A stretch of 47,440 nucleotides of DNA from Thioalkalivibrio sp. (GCA_003555285.1 PWGH01000228.1:1-47440); one strand, 5' to 3'; positions 24,443-34,399 are shown, counted from the stretch's first letter. A program made the numbers and translations. The notes: a model not told the origin generated them from the letters alone.

Positions 24443-25267
24443 TTAACTGTGGCCATCGCGCACTCGAGTGCTGGCCTGCTGCTCGTGAGTGTGCCCACCC
24501 TGCCGCACCCGGAACAGCAGGTCCCAGCGGCCCGCGGCCGCCAGGGTGACCTCGACCTGATACAGGCCGTTACCCAGGGGCTGCATCGCGAAGTCCTGAT
24601 CGATGTTGAAGTCCGACACCCGCATGAACTGCCCCTCGATCACCGCATCGGAGACGGGCCGACCGTCGCGGTCCTGGACACGGATCTGAAACAGCGCCGG
24701 CTCCCCCGCCGTGGGCCGGCGCACCCAGCCCTGCTCGACCTCCCAGCCGACCTCCCGCTGCACACGCATCTGGTCGAAGTAGCCGACCGCCAGGGCCTCC
24801 TTGCGTTCGCTGATCCGGGCCACCGTGCCGGGAAAGCCCGAGGTAACCTGGGTCGCCTGGCTCTGCGGCGCGGGCAGAAACACACCCACGAACTGCGGCG
24901 GCATGCCGTGGGTGGCCACCGACAGCAGGATCGCATTCACGGTGGCCACGACCCCGAAGAACCCGATCAAGGTCAGATGAAACCAGTGCAGCCGCCCGCG
25001 CTTGGCCTTGCTGCCACTCTCCGATTCGAGCTGCGTGGTGATGATCCCCAGGCCGTAGGGCACGATCACATACAGTGCCAGATGGATGGCGAACACATCG
25101 GCGCTGCTCCAGGTGAGCACCGAAAAAGGAATGAACACCACCATGGTGATCGCGAACACCAGCCCCGCGGTCGGATAGCCCCGCAGGCTGGTGAACCGGT
25201 AGAGCAGGAAGAACAGGGTCGCGATCAGCGCGACACCCAGACCGAGACTGACGACCAGATTATCCAT
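24443..25267 (-). CDS. ccoH: FixH/CcoH family protein with an N-terminal three-TM extension
   Basis: CcoH helps assemble or stabilise cbb3 oxidase together with CcoI. Residues about 95-274 form the FixH domain: WFHLTLIGFFGVVATVNAIL membrane anchor, then an Ig-like periplasmic domain with FQIRVQDRDGRPVSDAVIEG and GRWDLLFRVRQGG. Before it come three more hydrophobic segments (about 4-24, 33-52, 60-80) that common FixH proteins (150-180 residues) lack. The ATG 25267 has GGAAGG 5 bases upstream; an in-frame start at 25279 is less likely. It lies between ccoG and ccoI as expected. The family call is good, the extension is unusual to me. Confidence 0.85.
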   Translation of the reverse strand: MDNLVVSLGLGVALIATLFFLLYRFTSLRGYPTAGLVFAITMVVFIPFSVLTWSSADVFAIHLALYVIVPYGLGIITTQLESESGSKAKRGRLHWFHLTLIGFFGVVATVNAILLSVATHGMPPQFVGVFLPAPQSQATQVTSGFPGTVARISERKEALAVGYFDQMRVQREVGWEVEQGWVRRPTAGEPALFQIRVQDRDGRPVSDAVIEGQFMRVSDFNIDQDFAMQPLGNGLYQVEVTLAAAGRWDLLFRVRQGGHTHEQQASTRVRDGHS

Positions 25268-25417
25268 GGTACCTTCCAAAATCAGCGTGTGGATTCAGCG
25301 CGATTCGATGCCCGCTTCGGTCCGGGCGCCGCGTTCCCCAGACCCTCAACACCCGCTGCACCGGGACCACCCAACGTGCATTGTACGAGCGCGCGCACGC
25401 GCCGCTACATCGGAGCT

Positions 25418-26815
25418 TCACCGGGGCAGACTCATCTGGGAGTCCACGCGCAGGGGCTCCATGACCTGGTCCCGATCCCGGATCTCGAAGATCAGAGGCA
25501 GGCGCGCCGGATCCCCTTCCTGGGCATGATAACGAACCCGGGCCAGCACGGTGGTGCGTTGCGACGGCTCCAACAGGATGTCCTCGACCCGACCGAGGTC
25601 CAGGGTGGCCCCCTCGAGCCCGACGAGGTGCAACTCCAGGTCCAGGCTGCGCTGGGTCTTGTTGTTCAGGCCGATCTCGTAGCTGTTCTGGGTGCTGCCA
25701 TCGGCCATCTGCACGAACAGCGGCTGGCGTACCTGATTGACGTTGGCATCCAGATCCGGACGGTTCAGGATGCTCGCGCCCAGCAGCACCGTGACCACCA
25801 GGATCGCGGCCCCATAGCCCACCGTCTTCAGCTTCAGAAAGCGGGTCTTCTTGCCCTCCAGCGCAGCCTCCGAGGTGTACCGAATCAGGCCGCGCGACCA
25901 GCCCTGCTTGTCCATGATCGCATCGCAGGCGTCGATACACAGCGCACAGTGGATGCACTGGATCTGCAACCCGTCGCGGATGTCGATACCGGTCGGACAG
26001 ACCTGTACGCAATAATTGCAGTCGATGCAGTCGCCGACGCCGCGGTTCTGCCGCTGCTCCTGGCTTTTCAGGTCCCGGCTCGGCTTCGCGCGTCCGGCGG
26101 GGCCTTCGCCGCGCGCCCGATCGTAGGACACGATCAGGGTATCGCGGTCGAACATCACCGTCTGAAATCGGGCGTAGGGGCACATGTAAGTGCAGACCTG
26201 TTCCCGTGCCAGCCCGGCGAAGGTATAGGTGGTCAGCGTCAGCAGCCCGGTTGTTACATAGGCCGCGGACGGCGCCTGGCCGGTGAAGAAGGCTGCCACC
26301 AGAGTCGGCGCATCGGCCCAGTACAGCACGAAACCCAGACCGGTGGCGAAGGCCACCAGCAGCCAGCTGACATGGGTCGCGCCCAGCTTCACCAGCTTTT
26401 CCGCGTTCCAGCGCTGCTTCATCAGCCGCAACCGGGCCGGGCGCTCGCCCTGAATGTGCCGCTCCAGAAACATGTAGACGTCGGTCCACAGGGTCTGGAA
26501 GCAGAAATAACCGCAGAAAACCCGCCCGGCGAGGCCGGTGACGAAGAACAACAACAAGGCCGCGATCATCAACAGACCCGCCAGCCAGAAGATGTCCTGC
26601 GGATAGACGACCAGATCGAAGAGATAGAACTGGCGGTTGGGGATATCGAACAGCAGCGCCTGCGAGGGCCCGCTCGCGCGCTCCCAGCGCAGCCAGGGGA
26701 GCAGAAAGAACACCGCGTAGGCCAGCACCAGGATGCCGGTCTTCAGGTTCCGAAAACGCCCGGACACGGAGCGCGGATGAATTGGAACGCGCGCTTCGAA
26801 CAAGGACTCGGCCAT
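25418..26815 (-). CDS. ccoG: Cytochrome c oxidase accessory protein CcoG (FixG/RdxA)
   Basis: A membrane ferredoxin-like protein linked to copper(II) reduction for cbb3 assembly. The 465 residues have the N-terminal PRSVSGRFRNLKTGILVLAY, several membrane helices (about 28-45, 75-100, 155-180, 195-215), two 4Fe-4S cysteine sets (CIDCNYCVQVCPTG and CIHCALCIDACD) and the paired CGYFCFQTLW and YMCPYARFQTVM. A final helix near 320-340 anchors a C-terminal Ig-like domain. Start ATG 26815. The 229 bases to ccoP contain a GCCGGC-TGCT-GCCGGC hairpin at 26829-26844, just upstream of the start, and the gene may have its own promoter. Confidence 0.95.
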   Translation of the reverse strand: MAESLFEARVPIHPRSVSGRFRNLKTGILVLAYAVFFLLPWLRWERASGPSQALLFDIPNRQFYLFDLVVYPQDIFWLAGLLMIAALLLFFVTGLAGRVFCGYFCFQTLWTDVYMFLERHIQGERPARLRLMKQRWNAEKLVKLGATHVSWLLVAFATGLGFVLYWADAPTLVAAFFTGQAPSAAYVTTGLLTLTTYTFAGLAREQVCTYMCPYARFQTVMFDRDTLIVSYDRARGEGPAGRAKPSRDLKSQEQRQNRGVGDCIDCNYCVQVCPTGIDIRDGLQIQCIHCALCIDACDAIMDKQGWSRGLIRYTSEAALEGKKTRFLKLKTVGYGAAILVVTVLLGASILNRPDLDANVNQVRQPLFVQMADGSTQNSYEIGLNNKTQRSLDLELHLVGLEGATLDLGRVEDILLEPSQRTTVLARVRYHAQEGDPARLPLIFEIRDRDQVMEPLRVDSQMSLPR

Positions 26816-27044
26816 GATGGAATCACCGGCCGGCTGCTGCCGGCGCTCAAGAAAATAAGGCAGGAGTCGTGGGGAAAGGCTCGATCAGAGCGGCTGACGA
26901 CGGCGGCACCCCATCGACTCGGCGAGCGTCATTCTACCGCGGCCGGTGCTTCCCGCTCCGAGAACACACGACCGCCTTGTGGAAGAGGCGCGCTGGCCAG
27001 CCGTCAGGCCGGCTGGCCCTGGATCCTGGGCGTGCCGGGCGGGC

Positions 27045-27986
27045 CTACTGCCCGCCGCCGAGGGAATGCACGTAGGCGGTCAGGACCTTGATCTCGGTCG
27101 GCGACAGGAGATCGGCGTAAGCCGGCATCTGGCGCTGGACGCCATCGTGAACGAAACGGGCCACCCGCGCCTGACGCTCCTCGTCCGTGGCGGCACCCGG
27201 GACATTGACCAGGCCCCAGAGGTTGTTCTTCAGGTTCGGCGCCCCCTGGGAGGTGAGCCCTTCGGCATCCATGCCGTGGCACTGAAAGCAGCCGCCCAGA
27301 TGGCCGGTGTAGATGGCCTCGCCCGCGTCGACCGCCGTCTCGTCCATGTCATAGCCGTTCAGCGCGAGCACATAGGCGGACACCTGATCGAGTTGCTCCC
27401 GATTCAGGCTTTCGCGGAAACCGGGCATATATCCGATACGACCCTGCGTCAGCGTCTGCTCGATTTCGGCGAAGGTACCGCCCCACTTCCACTGGTCGTT
27501 GCGCAGGTTCGGATATTGGCCGATCACGCCGGCGGCCCCGGTCTGGTGGCAGGCTGCGCACCAGGTGCCGAAGGTGCCCTTGGCGTAGGCGTTGACGAAG
27601 CTCATCGCATCGAGATCGGTGGCGATGGTCTCGTACTCCATCGCACCGACCCGCTCCAGCATTTCCCGTTGGCGCACCGCGTGGCGACCGGTCTGCATGT
27701 CACGGGCGAGCAGCGAGCGCGTGTTCCAATGCGTGGTGGTTTCCTCGCCATCGCTCATGAAGGTGATGGTGTTCAGGCCCTTGGTGAAGGATCCGCCCAC
27801 CGGCCAGGCCGGATACACGATCCAGTACACGACGGCGAAGACCACCGTGGCATAGAAGCCCCACAGCCACCAGCGCGGCAACGGGTTGTCGTATTCCTGC
27901 AGGTTCGAATCCCAGACATGGCCGGTGGTTTCGACCTTGTCCGACGGCTTGCCTGGTTTGCTGCTCGGCTTTTCACTCGTGCTCAT
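27045..27986 (-). CDS. ccoP: cbb3 oxidase di-haem subunit CcoP
   Basis: Membrane-anchored cytochrome that passes electrons to CcoO/CcoN. The 313 residues hold one helix (about 39-59, WWLWGFYATVVFAVVYWIVY) and two c-type haem motifs, CAACH (143-147) and CFQCH (233-237), with axial methionines likely in GYMPGF and QMPAYADLL. The N-terminal 34 residues are charged. The start overlaps ccoQ's stop by four bases. Confidence 0.95.
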   Translation of the reverse strand: MSTSEKPSSKPGKPSDKVETTGHVWDSNLQEYDNPLPRWWLWGFYATVVFAVVYWIVYPAWPVGGSFTKGLNTITFMSDGEETTTHWNTRSLLARDMQTGRHAVRQREMLERVGAMEYETIATDLDAMSFVNAYAKGTFGTWCAACHQTGAAGVIGQYPNLRNDQWKWGGTFAEIEQTLTQGRIGYMPGFRESLNREQLDQVSAYVLALNGYDMDETAVDAGEAIYTGHLGGCFQCHGMDAEGLTSQGAPNLKNNLWGLVNVPGAATDEERQARVARFVHDGVQRQMPAYADLLSPTEIKVLTAYVHSLGGGQ

Positions 27987-28204
27987 GACCTTTCGCCCTT
28001 GGTGCGGTCGCCGGGTGCGAGGTTCGGATCCAGATCGGAATTCTCGTCGTCCAGCGGGATGTAGCGGTAAGATTCGAAGCGGTGGGAACGCAGGCTGTTG
28101 GTGAACAGGTACAGCACGATGGCGATGAAGGTGCTCATGAACAGAATCAGCGCGACCATCTTGCTATTTCCCAGATCGGTAATCCAGAACCAAAACTCAA
28201 CCAT
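27983..28204 (-). CDS. ccoQ: cbb3 oxidase small subunit CcoQ
   Basis: A 73-residue single-span protein (LILFMSTFIAIVLYLF at about 20-35) with a basic turn (TNSLRSHRFESYRYIPLDDE) and an acidic C-terminus. CcoQ stabilises the oxidase complex. The ATGA overlap with ccoP and the position after ccoO make the assignment secure. Confidence 0.92.
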   Translation of the reverse strand: MVEFWFWITDLGNSKMVALILFMSTFIAIVLYLFTNSLRSHRFESYRYIPLDDENSDLDPNLAPGDRTKGERS

Positions 28205-28222
28205 TGCGTAACCTCCTCTTAC

Positions 28223-29008
28223 CTAGCGGAACTCGGCGAAGTAGCCTTCGGAGTACTGGTTGAAATCGACCATGGTGCCCAACACCTGAAGGTAGGCCAC
28301 CAGGGCGTCCATCTCGGAGATGAAGGACCGATCCCCATCGAAGTTCCCCTCCAGCGCCTGGGCTACCAGATTCTGTTCCGCCCGGTTGATATCCATCATG
28401 GTCGCCGCCGCTTCGCCGAACTGCTCGACGTTGGCCTCGAATTCCTGGCTGTTGATTGAATACGGCACGCCGACCCGCTTCAGGGCGATCATCCGCTGTT
28501 CGATGTCGTCATAGTTCAGCGGGGTGGTGGCGAGCCACGGATAGCCGGGCATGATCGACTCCGGGACCAGGGACTTGGGCGCGATCAGATGCTGGACCTG
28601 CCACTCGTTGGAGTACTTGCCGCCGACCCGCGCCAGATCCGGCCCAGTGCGCTTGGAGCCCCATTGGAAGGGGTGGTCGTACTGCGACTCGGCGGCCAGC
28701 GAGTAGTGGCCGTAGCGCAGCATCTCGTCCCGGAACGGCCGCACCATCTGCGAATGGCAGGTGTAGCAGCCCTCACGCACATAGATGTCCCGTCCGCGCT
28801 GCTCCAGCGGCGTGTACGGGCGCACGCCCTCGACCTCCTCGATGGTGTCGTTGATGTAGAACAGCGGCACGATCTCGACCAGCCCGCCGATGCTGATCAC
28901 CGCGAGGGTCAGGATGATCAACAGCCCGGCATTGGTCTCGACGCTTTCGTGCTTCATCACCAGGCCCTTGTTCTTGTTGGGCGCGGTCTTGACGTCTTTT
29001 TCACTCAT
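28223..29008 (-). CDS. ccoO: cbb3 oxidase mono-haem subunit CcoO
   Basis: The mono-haem cytochrome subunit, 261 residues. It has one membrane helix (about 28-50, LLIILTLAVISIGGLVEIVPLF) and the haem motif C81-YTC-H85 in REGCYTCHSQMVRPF. The motif SIMPGYPWLATTPLNYD provides the likely axial methionine. Between ccoN and ccoQ, with 17 bases to ccoN's stop. Confidence 0.95.
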   Translation of the reverse strand: MSEKDVKTAPNKNKGLVMKHESVETNAGLLIILTLAVISIGGLVEIVPLFYINDTIEEVEGVRPYTPLEQRGRDIYVREGCYTCHSQMVRPFRDEMLRYGHYSLAAESQYDHPFQWGSKRTGPDLARVGGKYSNEWQVQHLIAPKSLVPESIMPGYPWLATTPLNYDDIEQRMIALKRVGVPYSINSQEFEANVEQFGEAAATMMDINRAEQNLVAQALEGNFDGDRSFISEMDALVAYLQVLGTMVDFNQYSEGYFAEFR

Positions 29009-29025
29009 GATCTGGGAGCTCCAAC

Positions 29026-30510
29026 TCAGGACGTGCTGGTCGCGGTGGCACGGGCGGCATCCTGCGCCGGCACCGCACGCTTGGCGGAAAGAATGGTCAA
29101 CGCGACGTTATAGGCCATGATCAGCATCCCCAGCAGGAAGAACCCGCCACCGATCGCCCGCACCACGTAGGGCTTGTGCAGGAACACCACCGATTCCGTG
29201 AAGGTGTACGCCAGGTTCCCGTACTGATCGAAGGCGCGCAGCATCAGGCCCTGGCCGATCCCGGCCACCCACATCGAGGTGATGTACAGCACGATGCCGA
29301 TCGTCGCCAGGAAGAAGTGGATGTAGACCAGGCGCAGGCTGTACAGCTTCACGTTCCACAGCCGCGGGATCAGGTGATACATCGAACCGAAGGTGATCAT
29401 CGCCACCCAGCCCAGCGCCCCGGAATGCACGTGACCGATCGTCCAGTCGGTGTAGTGCGACAGCGCGTTCACGCTCTTCAGCGACATCATCGGGCCCTCG
29501 AAGGTCGACATGCCGTAGAACGACAGCGCGGTGATCAAGAACAGCATGATCGGGTCGGTGCGCAGTTTGTCCCAGGCCCCGGACAGCGTCATGATCCCGT
29601 TGATCATCCCGCCCCACGAGGGCAGCAGCAGCAGGATCGAGAAGGTCGCGGCGAGCGTGGACACCCAGTCCGGCAACGCGGTCCAGTGCAGGTGGTGCGC
29701 GCCGACCCACATGTACAGGAAGACCAGCGCCCAGAAGTGGATGATCGACAGCTTGTAGGAGTAGATCGGCCGGCCGGCCTGCTTGGGCACGAAGTAGTAC
29801 ATCATCCCCAGGAAGGCGGCGGTCAGGAAGAAGCCCACCGCGTTGTGGCCGTACCACCACTGGGTCATCGCATCCTGCACGCCCGAGAACAGCGAGTAGG
29901 AATGGGGGCTGGTCAGGCTGACCGGCACCTGCAGGTTGTTGAAGATGTGCAGCAGCGCGGTGGCCAGAATGAAGGCCATGAAGAACCAGTTCGCCACATA
30001 GATGTGCGGCTGGTTGCGGCGCAGCAGGGTCATCAGGAAGACCCAGAAATACACGATCCAGGTGACCGCGATCAGGATGTCGACCTGCCAGTTGAACTCC
30101 GCGTATTCGCGGCCCTGGGTGATGCCGGCGGTGTAGCCGATCACGCCGAGGATCAGCGCCAGGTTCCAGCCGTAAAAGGTGAAGGTCGCGAGCTTGTCGC
30201 TGTAGAGCCGCGTCTGACAGGTGCGCTGGACGATGTAGTACGACGTCGCGAACAGCGCGTTACCGCCGAATCCGAAGATCACCAGGTTGGTGTGCACCGG
30301 ACGGAAGCGACCGAAGGTGATCTGCGCGATATCGAAATTCAGGAAGGGCCAGGCCAGCTGAGCCGCGATCCAGACGCCGGCGGCCATCCCGAGGACGCCC
30401 CAGATGATCGTCGCAATCGTGAACTTCCGAATGATTTCATAGTTGTACTGTTCCGAGGGAACAGCGGTCGAAGCCGGGACGGCGCCGGCGTGAGCTGCAG
30501 TTTGCGACAT
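29026..30510 (-). CDS. ccoN: cbb3 oxidase catalytic subunit CcoN
   Basis: The proton-pumping, O2-reducing subunit with haem b, haem b3 and CuB, 494 residues with about 12 helices. Visible features are [16 protein letters not shown] with a haem ligand, [19 protein letters not shown], the CuB-type pair in [15 protein letters not shown], and [13 protein letters not shown] with the C-terminal haem histidines. The start ATG 30510 has AAGGTGG upstream; the open frame continues 15 codons further. The 295 bases before it hold a GATAAT (30675-30680, minus strand) that could be a -10 box. I looked for an FNR/ANR-type TTGAT-N4-ATCAA box and did not find one. Confidence 0.96.
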   Translation of the reverse strand: MSQTAAHAGAVPASTAVPSEQYNYEIIRKFTIATIIWGVLGMAAGVWIAAQLAWPFLNFDIAQITFGRFRPVHTNLVIFGFGGNALFATSYYIVQRTCQTRLYSDKLATFTFYGWNLALILGVIGYTAGITQGREYAEFNWQVDILIAVTWIVYFWVFLMTLLRRNQPHIYVANWFFMAFILATALLHIFNNLQVPVSLTSPHSYSLFSGVQDAMTQWWYGHNAVGFFLTAAFLGMMYYFVPKQAGRPIYSYKLSIIHFWALVFLYMWVGAHHLHWTALPDWVSTLAATFSILLLLPSWGGMINGIMTLSGAWDKLRTDPIMLFLITALSFYGMSTFEGPMMSLKSVNALSHYTDWTIGHVHSGALGWVAMITFGSMYHLIPRLWNVKLYSLRLVYIHFFLATIGIVLYITSMWVAGIGQGLMLRAFDQYGNLAYTFTESVVFLHKPYVVRAIGGGFFLLGMLIMAYNVALTILSAKRAVPAQDAARATATSTS

Positions 30511-30805
30511 GTCGATATCCACCTTGCCTGCGGGAACACGGTCTCTCCGGCGCACCGGGAGGCGAACTGTACCGCAACGATCGGCCAGAAAAAAGCAAAC
30601 CCCATGCCTGCGCTAAGGATCTCCGCCGCCGTCGTGCCCAACACCGGACCATCCCAAGCCAGCGCGAGCGGCCCATTATCTGACCACGATCGTAGCACCG
30701 CCACCCGGTAAAACCGCCACCCCGGACGCACGGACGGGCTGAAGCACCGGCGGGCCGCAACCCCGACACGCTCCATCACACCGCACACCCCAGCGCGGCG
30801 GGACC

Positions 30806-31687
30806 TCAGCGTTCCGGTCGGATCGGTATGAAATGCCCCGGGATCCGCGAAGGTGGCGGAGCTTCCGAGACCCAGGCATGACCGTAAACCACCTCCCAGG
30901 AGGCCGGCAAATGCCCCTGCTCCTCGAAGCGAGCGGCATAGGCCGCGCCGACCGCACGCAGCCGCCGCGGCCCGAACAGCCCCCGGCCGCGCCCGGCCAG
31001 CGCATTGCGCACGCCGACGCCACGGAGCTCGCGCAGCAGCGATGGGAAATCAGGGTAGGTGAGCGTTATTCGCTCCTGGTCCATCACCGGATCGGCAAAT
31101 CCGGCGCGCACCAGGGCGTCGCCGATATCGTGCATGTCCAGGAAGGCGTTCACATGGGGCGTCTCCGAGTCATCGACGTCGGCGAAGGCGGTCCGCAATT
31201 CCCGCAGCGTATCCGGGCCGAAGGTGCTGAACAGCCACAGGCCGCCGGGGGCGAGCACACGGCGAACCTCGGCGAAGACCCGATCCAGGTCGTTCACCCA
31301 CTGCAGGGACGCGGCCGAAACGACCAGATCGAAGCTCTGATCCGCGAGCGGCAACTGCTCCATATCGGCACACAGGACCCACGGTCGGCGGATCCAGGGG
31401 CGGCGCCACCAATGCCCCTGCGCGCGCGCGCGCACCACCATGCCGTGGGCCAGGTCCAGCCCGACCACGCGGGCGTCGCGATAGCGCGCCGCCAGCGGCA
31501 TCAGCGCATCGCCCGGCCCGCAGCCGAGATCGATCACCCGCCGCGGCGCCAGACGCACCCAGTCCAGGCGCTCCAGCAAGCGGCGCTGCACCTCCTGCTG
31601 CAGGGCCGCGTGTTCCTGGTAATGCGGTGCCGCGCGCTCGAATGCGGCACGCACCCGGAGCTTGTCGATCGCGAAGACATCCTTCAA
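30806..31687 (-). CDS. bioC: Malonyl-ACP O-methyltransferase BioC (TTG start)
   Basis: BioC methylates malonyl-ACP, allowing pimeloyl assembly on the fatty-acid pathway for biotin. The 293 residues carry the SAM-binding VIDLGCGPGDAL, VVGLDLAHGMV, and SFDLVVSAASLQWVND, then STFGPDTLRELR, the BioC-type signature. The start is TTG 31687: the strong AGGAGGTG lies right before it, the family begins close by, and no ATG/GTG fits. The TTG overlaps the bioH stop (TTGA), so translation is probably coupled. Only bioH and bioC are here; bioF, bioA, bioD and bioB lie elsewhere. Confidence 0.9.
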   Translation of the reverse strand: MKDVFAIDKLRVRAAFERAAPHYQEHAALQQEVQRRLLERLDWVRLAPRRVIDLGCGPGDALMPLAARYRDARVVGLDLAHGMVVRARAQGHWWRRPWIRRPWVLCADMEQLPLADQSFDLVVSAASLQWVNDLDRVFAEVRRVLAPGGLWLFSTFGPDTLRELRTAFADVDDSETPHVNAFLDMHDIGDALVRAGFADPVMDQERITLTYPDFPSLLRELRGVGVRNALAGRGRGLFGPRRLRAVGAAYAARFEEQGHLPASWEVVYGHAWVSEAPPPSRIPGHFIPIRPER

Positions 31688-32436
31688 GCCATCACCTCCT
31701 GTAGAAAATCGGCCAAACCGGCAGGATCCTCCAGCCAGGTCGCATGCCCGCCCGGGACCACCCGCAGCCGCGCATCCGGGCGCAGATCCCGGAGTGCGTC
31801 GGCCACACCGGCAGGCACCAGTGCGTCCTCCTGTGCCAACCAGGCCGCGACCGGGGCCTTCAGCCCGGCCCAGTCGGCACGCAGGTCCGTCTCGGCCAGT
31901 GCAGCGAGACCGGCACGCAGGCCGTCCAGGGCCGCGGGGTGTTCCGCCAGAGCCGCCCGAAGGCCTCGGCGCAGCGGCCCCGGGGGGTCCGCACCCTGGG
32001 CGCACAGTGCCGCGAAGCGCCGCTCGAGCCCGGCGCGGTCACGGTCCAGTTCGGCACGAAAGCCCGCCAGGGCCGTCGGCTCCAGGGCACAGGACCAATC
32101 GGCGGCGGCGGCAAAACGCGGCGTGCCGCACAACAGCACCAGCCGCTGGGGTCCGGCCCTTTGCCGCGCCGCGGCCAGGGCCACCAGCGCGCCCAGGGAC
32201 CAGCCCACCCAGACCGGCTCCCGAAGCCCCGCCGGCAATTGCTGCAGGATCGCCCGCGCTGCCGCAGGGACATCGGCCAATACGGCACCGTCGGGCTGAT
32301 CACCATGGCCGGGCAACTCCGGAATCGCCGTGGACACACCCGACAGCCGGTCCGTGAGCGGGGACCAGACCGCCCGGCTGAAGCCCCAACCGTGGATCAA
32401 CACCAGGGTCCGGTCCTGCGGGGTCGGCGCACTCAT
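31684..32436 (-). CDS. bioH: Pimeloyl-ACP methyl ester carboxylesterase BioH
   Basis: BioH removes the methyl ester that BioC put on, ending pimeloyl synthesis. This 250-residue alpha/beta hydrolase has LVLIHGWGFSRAVW (oxyanion region), the nucleophile serine in VGWSLGALVAL, aspartate in AQEDALVP and histidine in GGHATWLEDP. The size matches E. coli BioH (256). Pairing with bioC, overlapping by four bases, makes this assignment much safer than the hydrolase fold alone. Confidence 0.9.
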   Translation of the reverse strand: MSAPTPQDRTLVLIHGWGFSRAVWSPLTDRLSGVSTAIPELPGHGDQPDGAVLADVPAAARAILQQLPAGLREPVWVGWSLGALVALAAARQRAGPQRLVLLCGTPRFAAAADWSCALEPTALAGFRAELDRDRAGLERRFAALCAQGADPPGPLRRGLRAALAEHPAALDGLRAGLAALAETDLRADWAGLKAPVAAWLAQEDALVPAGVADALRDLRPDARLRVVPGGHATWLEDPAGLADFLQEVMA

Positions 32437-32508
32437 CGCAGCCCACCGGCGACGCCGGTCCGCGTATCATGGCGCCCTTCGGGGAACACGCACGGTGGGA
32501 CGATCGGG

Positions 32509-33123
32509 ATGGGATGGATGATCATGGGCATCTTGTTGGCATATCTGTTGGGCTCGATTTCCTCAGCGATCCTGGTCAGCCGGCTTCTGCGCCTGCCCGA
32601 TCCGCGCGCCACCGGCTCGGGCAATCCGGGCGCCACCAACGTGCTGCGGACCGGCAGCAAGACCGGTGCCGCGCTGACCCTGGTCGGGGACGTCGCCAAG
32701 GGCTGGCTCCCGGTCTTCATTGTGATGCAACTGGGCTACTACCCGAGCTGGATGGTGGGCCTGATCGGGCTGGCGGCCTTCCTGGGTCACCTGTACCCGG
32801 TTTATTTCGGCTTCAAGGGCGGCAAGGGCGTGGCCACCGGGCTGGGGGTTCTGCTCGGACTGAACCCATTGCTCGGTCTGCTGGTGATCCTGACCTGGCT
32901 TCTGGTGGCCGCGATCTCCCGCTACTCCTCGCTGGCGGCCCTGGTCGCCGTGCTCGCGGCACCGGTAATCCTCGGGCTGCTCGCGCCGGATCCGTGGCTG
33001 ATCGCGACGCTCTGCGTGATGGCCCTGTTCCTGTATGCGCGTCATTACAGCAATATCCAACGCCTGCTGCGCGGCACCGAGCCGCGCATCGGCCAGAAGA
33101 AGGCCGACGCCGGAGGCTCCTGA
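32509..33123 (+). CDS. plsY: Glycerol-3-phosphate acyltransferase PlsY
   Basis: PlsY acylates glycerol-3-phosphate with acyl-phosphate at the inner membrane, the first step of phospholipid synthesis. The 204 residues have five membrane segments and the three conserved motifs GSGNPGATNVLR, GHLYPVYFGFKGGKGVAT and ARHYSNIQRLLRGTEPR. Three in-frame ATGs (32509, 32518, 32524) are possible; 32509 has GGTGGGA 8 bases upstream. The gene is divergent from bioH and convergent with tsaD. Confidence 0.95.
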   Translation: MGWMIMGILLAYLLGSISSAILVSRLLRLPDPRATGSGNPGATNVLRTGSKTGAALTLVGDVAKGWLPVFIVMQLGYYPSWMVGLIGLAAFLGHLYPVYFGFKGGKGVATGLGVLLGLNPLLGLLVILTWLLVAAISRYSSLAALVAVLAAPVILGLLAPDPWLIATLCVMALFLYARHYSNIQRLLRGTEPRIGQKKADAGGS

Positions 33124-33223
33124 ACACAACCCGATGAGCTCGACCCCGCCATCCTCGAAGCCCGCCGCCCTCGAATCCAGCCCTGTGCAACCGAGCCCCC
33201 ATGCCGACCCCGCGGGCTCCCGA

Positions 33224-34270
33224 CTACACCGACGCCTCGGCCACGAGTTCGGTCAACGGCCAGCGGGCGCGGGCGCGGATGGCCAGGTCCGATTCAGTCG
33301 CACCGGCCTGCAGACGACGCAAACCGGCGAGCGCAATCATCGCCCCGTTGTCGGTGCAGAAGGCCGGCCGTGGGAAGAAGACCGGCACACCCCGGGCCTG
33401 CCCCATCGCCTCCAGACCCGCGCGCAGGCGCACGTTGGCGGCCACGCCACCGGCCACGACCAGGGTCGGCGCCGCACTGTGCTCCAGCGCCCGCCGGGTC
33501 TTCTCCACCAGGGTTTCCGTGACCGCCTCCTCGAAAGCCCGTGCGATCGCCGCCGGCGCGTACTGCCCCTTGTGTACCGCGGTGCGCACGGCCGTCTTCA
33601 GGCCGGAGAAGCTCATGTCGAGACCGGGCCGATCCAACATCGGGCGCGGCAGACGCAGCCCCCCGAAGCTCGCACCGGACTTCGTTACGGACTCCGCGTC
33701 GGCAGTCGCCGCCAATTGCGCCAATGCCGGCCCGCCGGGGTAGCCGAGGCCGAGCAGTTTCGCGGTCTTGTCGAAGGCCTCACCGGCCGCATCGTCGATG
33801 CTCTCGCCTAGCAGTTCATAGGCCCCCAGGCCGCGCGCGTGAATCAACTGGGGGTGCCCGCCGGACACCAGCAGCACCAGGAAGGGAAAGGCGAGGCTCG
33901 CGTCATCGAGCAGCTGGGCCAGCAGGTGCCCCTCCATATGATGGACCGGCAGCGCCGGAATCCCCCAGCCATACGCCAGCGAGCGCGCCACCGAGGCGCC
34001 CGTGAGCAGCGCCCCGAGCAACCCGGGGCCGGCGGTATAGGCGACCGCCGAGAGCTCCGGCCCCCGCATTTCCGCCTCGTCCAGCACCTCACGCAGCAGG
34101 GGCAGGATGCGCTGAATGTGGTCGCGCGAGGCGAGTTCCGGCACCACGCCACCATAGACCGCATGCACGTCCACCTGGCTGTGCAGCCGGTGGGCGAGCA
34201 GCCCGACCTCGGAATCGACGATCGCCAGGCCGGTCTCGTCGCAGGAGGTTTCGATTCCCAGAACACGCAT
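33224..34270 (-). CDS. tsaD: tRNA threonylcarbamoyl-adenosine transferase subunit TsaD
   Basis: TsaD transfers threonylcarbamoyl to A37 of ANN-decoding tRNAs, with TsaB and TsaE. The 348 residues start [14 protein letters not shown] and contain the metal histidines in [17 protein letters not shown], the ASKHA-type [26 protein letters not shown] and [10 protein letters not shown]. In many gammaproteobacteria tsaD is divergent from rpsU-dnaG; here it is downstream of uppP instead. ATG 34270 begins the conserved N-terminus; an earlier frame to 34345 overlaps nothing conserved. Confidence 0.95.
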   Translation of the reverse strand: MRVLGIETSCDETGLAIVDSEVGLLAHRLHSQVDVHAVYGGVVPELASRDHIQRILPLLREVLDEAEMRGPELSAVAYTAGPGLLGALLTGASVARSLAYGWGIPALPVHHMEGHLLAQLLDDASLAFPFLVLLVSGGHPQLIHARGLGAYELLGESIDDAAGEAFDKTAKLLGLGYPGGPALAQLAATADAESVTKSGASFGGLRLPRPMLDRPGLDMSFSGLKTAVRTAVHKGQYAPAAIARAFEEAVTETLVEKTRRALEHSAAPTLVVAGGVAANVRLRAGLEAMGQARGVPVFFPRPAFCTDNGAMIALAGLRRLQAGATESDLAIRARARWPLTELVAEASV

Positions 34271-34399
34271 GATGGATGGACATCCCAACGAACATGAAGA
34301 GCGTTCAGGATAAGGCGTTTTCACCGCAAGATCCTGCTTCCCCACCCGCGCACGGGTACGCGGCGCGCCGAGCCGAGCCCGGGCACCCCCAGACCGGCC

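Noticed and set aside
23429..27091. A 1220-codon open frame on the + strand opposite ccoI, ccoH and ccoG
   Set aside because: It is antisense to three well-identified genes, has low-complexity Arg/His/Gln-rich composition and no motif. Long open antisense frames are expected at this GC content.
29176..30711. A 511-codon open frame opposite ccoN
   Set aside because: Antisense to a certain gene, biased composition (His, Gln, Arg, Val), no recognisable domain.
30511..30805. FNR/ANR box expected upstream of ccoN
   Set aside because: I scanned both strands by eye for TTGAT-N4-ATCAA and found no acceptable match; the control of this operon remains open.
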